Positions 59,994 through 64,000 of a stretch of 64,000 nucleotides of DNA are shown piece after piece. The stretch is taken from positions 1,612,001 to 1,676,000 of the forward strand of contig WWBZ02000016.1 of NCBI GenBank assembly GCA_011503125.2. The letters are read 5' to 3'. Under the pieces are notes generated by a model that saw nothing but the letters and a program-made list of their open reading frames with translations, did not search any database and had not been told where the DNA came from. A program made the translations under genes and the position numbers. Positions within the stretch are counted from its first letter, which is position 1, and each line of letters opens with the position of its first letter. This stretch comes from Botryosphaeria dothidea. Lineage: Eukaryota; Ascomycota; Dothideomycetes; Botryosphaeriales; Botryosphaeriaceae.

Positions 59994-62900
59994 TGACGCT
60001 GGGAAATGAGGAGCCTCCAGACGGAGATTCTGCACTCCATGTCTCTCCGTCCTCCCACAAACTCCGCAGCACTTGCTCCAGGTGTCTCCATCTTCCCCTC
60101 GTTCGCGTTATCAGCTGTGCCCCGGATTCAACCACGAGGGCGGTGTCCCGGCGTGAGAATCGCGTGTCCCCGAGAAAACCCATCGCCCCGCCGCATATGC
60201 AAGACGCTGCGCTGCGGGCGACCTGTGCCTCTGACCGTTCCCCTTTCCTTGTGTTCTCGACTCTCTCGTCCACATCCCAGTTTCGCCGTTTTCCCGATGC
60301 TCGGACGCGGGTTGGCAGCGCCCGAAGTTGAGGCGTCGGAGATGAAACGCCATGCGGAGAGGTCGAGGAGCGGCTGAAAGTTGCCATTACGCAGTTGGCG
60401 AAAAAATAGAGGCGATTGATAATTCCGTGCCCACGGGGTGTGCCCAATATTTCGGTGTGTGCCGCCAGTAGCGCAGTGTGCGTGCGTGCGTGCGTGTGGG
60501 TGAGGTGAGGCGAGCGAGAATGGCCACGGCGGCGTTGATCTCAGACCAGATCGACTCCGCGGATTGCCGACACTGGAGACTCCGCGTTAATTCTGAGGGG
60601 CCCCTCGAGATATCTCTCCGCATAGATCCAGATGTATGTCTCGCATTTGGCCTGTGTGCATCTCAGTAACCTGGAGGTGATCGTATAGAGGTGTGGTGAT
60701 AGAGGGACTAGGCGCCGGGGATTGCGGACATAAGGTAGAGGCGGAGGGCGTGAGAGAACCTGAGGGAAGACTCGACATGAGCAACGATTGTGTCGTACGC
60801 ACGACAGAGAAGGAGGGGATGAGACAAAAGCTGGAAAAAGATATGCAGACTTACGGTGTCGTTGGTGTTGTGCTTATCGTGTCATCGTTTGCGTTGCACA
60901 GTAGCTATCCGGATTTGGAGACCACCACATGTTCTGTAGGTCTGGCTGAGGTTGGCATTGTTTGTCTGGGCATATAGCTTCTCAGCTCGAGCTCCGTGGG
61001 GTGATGGCGGTGGGTATCCAGCCAAAACCGACAGATCAATCCTCAACTCGCTCCTCCAGTCGGCGAAAATGGGCATCGGTCCTTCTCGGCAGCGTGGCAG
61101 CACGAGACAGCAGAGACGGCGCAGCAGCAGCAGGCAATACCGCCTTGGCTGTGCCTGCCACTGCAAACTGCATGAGTGCGGCCATCTGAGTCACCATTTC
61201 GAGCGTTGCGCCAAACATCCAGACTGCTCGCACGAAGATCCATGGCACTTTCCCCCGGCGCCGGGGAATCTCACGACCGGGATGTGTCCAGATTGCCGAG
61301 AAAACGAAAAGCGGTGTCGTCGCGCGCGCAGAAATTGAAGACAGGCGGCCTGGGGCAGAGAAACGGCGGACGGGAGCAGCTAAGGTCTTATGTTGAAGCT
61401 GCGGTGAGCAATGGCGTGGTGTGACGAGGAATGCGAAAACTTGATTTCAATGTGGTGCCCCGTGGAGTGCGGTTGGTTTTGTATGGAGACGGTTTGTGGA
61501 GAAAGTCCGGGGGGCGGATCGTTTTGTATCTCGCGCGCGTGCCCTCCTCGCAACACTCTGCACCGAAGGCTGACTCGCCCACAAGCCACAAGCGGGAATC
61601 ACTTCAGCCTGAAAAAAAGGGTCCCTGGAGAAAGCCGCCCTGGGGCCCCAGATCCATCCAATCTGCGATCCCACGAAATACGAAAGCAGTTGAACTCCTG
61701 TCCGTGTGACCGTCAAGCTTCTCCACATTGGCCAACAACAAGTCCAAACCCCAGCCCTCACGGCCTCCCTTACCCGGTCGCTGCACGCCTTCACTCCCGG
61801 TCAGAGATCTCCCCGAAGCTACCAGCGCCATGGGCTCGAGCGATCGCTCCCGCTGCAACGGCGCCCAGGTTCCTGCACAAGACCAGGCTCTAGTCAAGCG
61901 CCCATCTCCCGCCCATACCCACATGCTGCTTGATCGAACTTCGTCGAGGAAAATTGTTTCCGCGAAGGTCCACACACAGCTCTTCCGAAATCCTTCACTG
62001 TCCTTGCGCTTCCACTCCCTCCCACTGCCATTCACTGACCAGGCAAAGACGCTTCTTTCCGATATTACCTCGGCTTACGCTGCGCCGAAGACTTCTCGTG
62101 GCCCCGACATGCGCCGATGCATCCACGGACTTGCGGCGCCCCCTTATTGCGAAAAGGCTCCCCGACTGGACGCCTCTTTGCCGCGCCGCAATCCTTTCGC
62201 GCATTACTTTCTCTGGAAACAGTCTCCGTTCGCCCATTTTCGGGTTTCAAACCCAAAACTTTCTTTTGACTTCACCTCTTCGCTTGCACGGGACCAGTAA
62301 GCCGGACATGATTGCCGGTTCCTGTCCGTAAATCAGCCAGTGACGACCGCTTTTGTAAGAGACGCACGAAACGCATGGCAAGTGCCCCTTTTGAAGAGCT
62401 TGACTCACACCGTAAGCGGAGAAGCTTGCATTCCTGTCGGGCGGTCTTTGAGCGGTGAAAGTCAACTCAATCGTACTGCTAATCCTTGAACTTGCTGCTC
62501 GATCTCCGCATAAGCTTCTCACCATCCCGGCCCTGGTCTGCGGATAATGCAGCAATTAATTTTTTGAGCTTGAAAGTCCTTCGGTTTGAACCACATGACC
62601 CTCGCGTTCACACTCGACTAGATGGATTCTCTTCCTTGAACTTTTTTCTTATGTATCTGCGGTGACAGGCGAAGTGTTGGGGACGTCGGCTCCCCAACTG
62701 CCGTACAACGTCCATTGAGGGTTGCACTCACGACGACCACATCTGCAGCAAGCGTCTTGGGGAGCCGCATGCTGTCACACCCAAAAGGTGCACGAGTGGA
62801 CGCAAGGGATCGTCATTCGCTGACTATTTGAGTGACCTTATTCGACTACAGATCTGCAGCAGGCAGAACCTATATCACCTGAGACGAAAACCGAAAGTGG

Positions 62901-64000
62901 ACGGAAGCATAACATCTCTTGCAGATGAAGAAAAACCAAAGTCATAATCATTACAACCTTGTCGAGGCCAGAATGTCCGAGTGTATTCCGTCTTGTCGAA
63001 AATGTCTCCCCACCGCATCGTCATCCTAATGAGGTCTTGTTTGTGGCACCTGCAGTTCTGAGGAGGCCGAAAGCCAACTACTCAGCCTTGTCTCAAACAC
63101 TCACTATACGCCACCATACAACATCGTACTCGTCCAGCAACGCCAAAGCCATACTCGCAGATCTTCATAATGTACAGCAAAGCCTCAACGCTCTCTTTTC
63201 ATGGCTATAGGTATACCCTCTTTCGATATGCCTCAATAAACCTTCGCAAGATGGAGCCAGAACCGGACAGTCGGAACAGCCTTGTCTAAGACAGCCTTTC
63301 CCGCCCATGTAGCCCCATATTACGAGCACAGCATGCGCGAGATCCTGAACAGACATGCATTGCATCGTTCAACCAGCAACAACAATCCTGCCTCGATGGG
63401 ATCGGCTGAGCCAAGCCGTGAGACGTGGAGTTGCTCCGCGGCCCCCCCCCAAAACCTGACCGTCAAGAAGCACACACCCCATAAGCAGCACTTGCAACTT
63501 TACACGACGAAAAGAAAGAGGCGCGAAGACCGGGTTTCCGGCTAGTGGGCGGGTGACCGGTTTGCCTTTCTCGGAGGAAGGTATGCGCGTAAGCAGATCC
63601 TTCAGGCCCTGGCATCAGCCGCCTCGACGAAAAGAAAAAAAGAAAGTGGCCGAAATCGCGTGGCCAGGCTTGGTGGACGGGAGCTATTGGGAGAGTGTGT
63701 GGGGTAGAATCCTGGTTGGTGGTTGACCCCGGCACGACCAAGCTTCTCAACCACCAAGCTCCAAGCAAGTAGCGGCGAAAGTTTATTTTTAAACTTCCAG
63801 CGAGAACCGCGGGACGCGGCTCGTATGCTGAGGTCTATTCTTCGCCTCAAGCCTCTCAACGCCATGCGGTTGGTGGTAAAACGGGATATGGTGTTGGTGC
63901 CAATGGTGATGTGATTGCAACCAGGGGTGGATGGGATGAAGCGTTCGTCCGGTTGGGGGTTTCCGGGGTTGTTGGAAAAAGGATGGACAACGTTTACGTA

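Larger units (their letters stand above)
57798..64000. other. 6.2-kb stretch without a recognisable gene (right edge)
   Basis: The left part contains the transporter promoter. Beyond about 58 kb the sequence is GC-rich with many overlapping open frames, up to 306 codons (59527-60447, -). They are open in several frames at once and show no motif, bias or splice pattern of a gene. A 12-base G run lies at 59982-59993. From about 61.7 to 62.3 kb, frames of 190 codons (61728-62300, +) and 133 codons overlap; neither was recognised. A gene may begin beyond the right edge. Confidence 0.45.

Noticed and set aside
59527..60447. 306-codon minus-strand frame
   Set aside because: Random composition, overlapped by equally long frames on the other strand, no motif.
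61728..62300. 190-codon plus-strand frame
   Set aside because: No domain, and an overlapping 133-codon frame in another phase is equally open. It could be untranslated leader sequence, but there is not enough to call a gene.
62578..62600. GGTTTGAACC resembling a tRNA T-loop
   Set aside because: No matching anticodon arm or acceptor stem could be formed around it.

Overview
This is a nuclear window from a filamentous ascomycete (Pezizomycotina). The genes are rich in short introns of about 50-80 nt, with GT...AG borders and CTAAC/CTGAC-type branch points. The closest recognisable family members are fungal: SRB8/MED12, SEC21, a DUF3433-like membrane protein, and a CBM18-glyoxal oxidase fusion. 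A Dothideomycete is plausible, but the class assignment is only an impression. All gene models were built by eye from family conservation plus splice sites. Exon sums were checked to be multiples of three.

Layout. 1-1.3 kb: a degenerate tandem repeat with a period of about 155-190 bp. 1.8-3.7 kb (+): histidine-type phosphatase. 4.7-5.4 kb (-): translation factor eIF1. 6.3-7.1 kb (-): tiny eight-exon Asterix/PAT-complex gene. 7.9-12.6 kb (+): Mediator subunit MED12/SRB8. 12.6-18.3 kb: 5.7 kb without a recognisable gene. 18.3-19.7 kb (+): Yap-like bZIP factor. 23.1-24.2 kb (-) and 24.8-27.7 kb (+): phosducin-like PLP2 and coatomer gamma SEC21, head to head on a 537-bp promoter. 29.9-31.3 kb (-): lipoyl synthase. 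32.8-34.7 kb (-): septin-like GTPase. 36.7-38.7 kb (-): RBM5-type splicing factor. 39.3-41.2 kb (-): protein kinase of a lineage-restricted look. 42.7-43.3 kb (+): lone Ty1/copia-type retropepsin fragment. 46.2-48.9 kb (+): secreted chitin-binding copper-radical oxidase. 50.3-53.9 kb (-): large polytopic membrane protein. 56.0-57.8 kb (-): sugar transporter with CreA-like sites upstream. 57.8-64 kb: no gene recognised.

The genes do not form an operon or a metabolic cluster. The left and centre are mostly conserved housekeeping genes (translation, transcription, ER insertion, COPI transport, protein folding, lipoate, splicing, septum). The right third is more accessory: kinase, retroelement fragment, secreted oxidase, orphan membrane protein, transporter and long gene-poor stretches. 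I found no CRISPR array, rRNA or tRNA gene, and no convincing undescribed multi-gene system. The least explained items are the left-edge repeat, the isolated retropepsin ORF and the two roughly 6-kb deserts.
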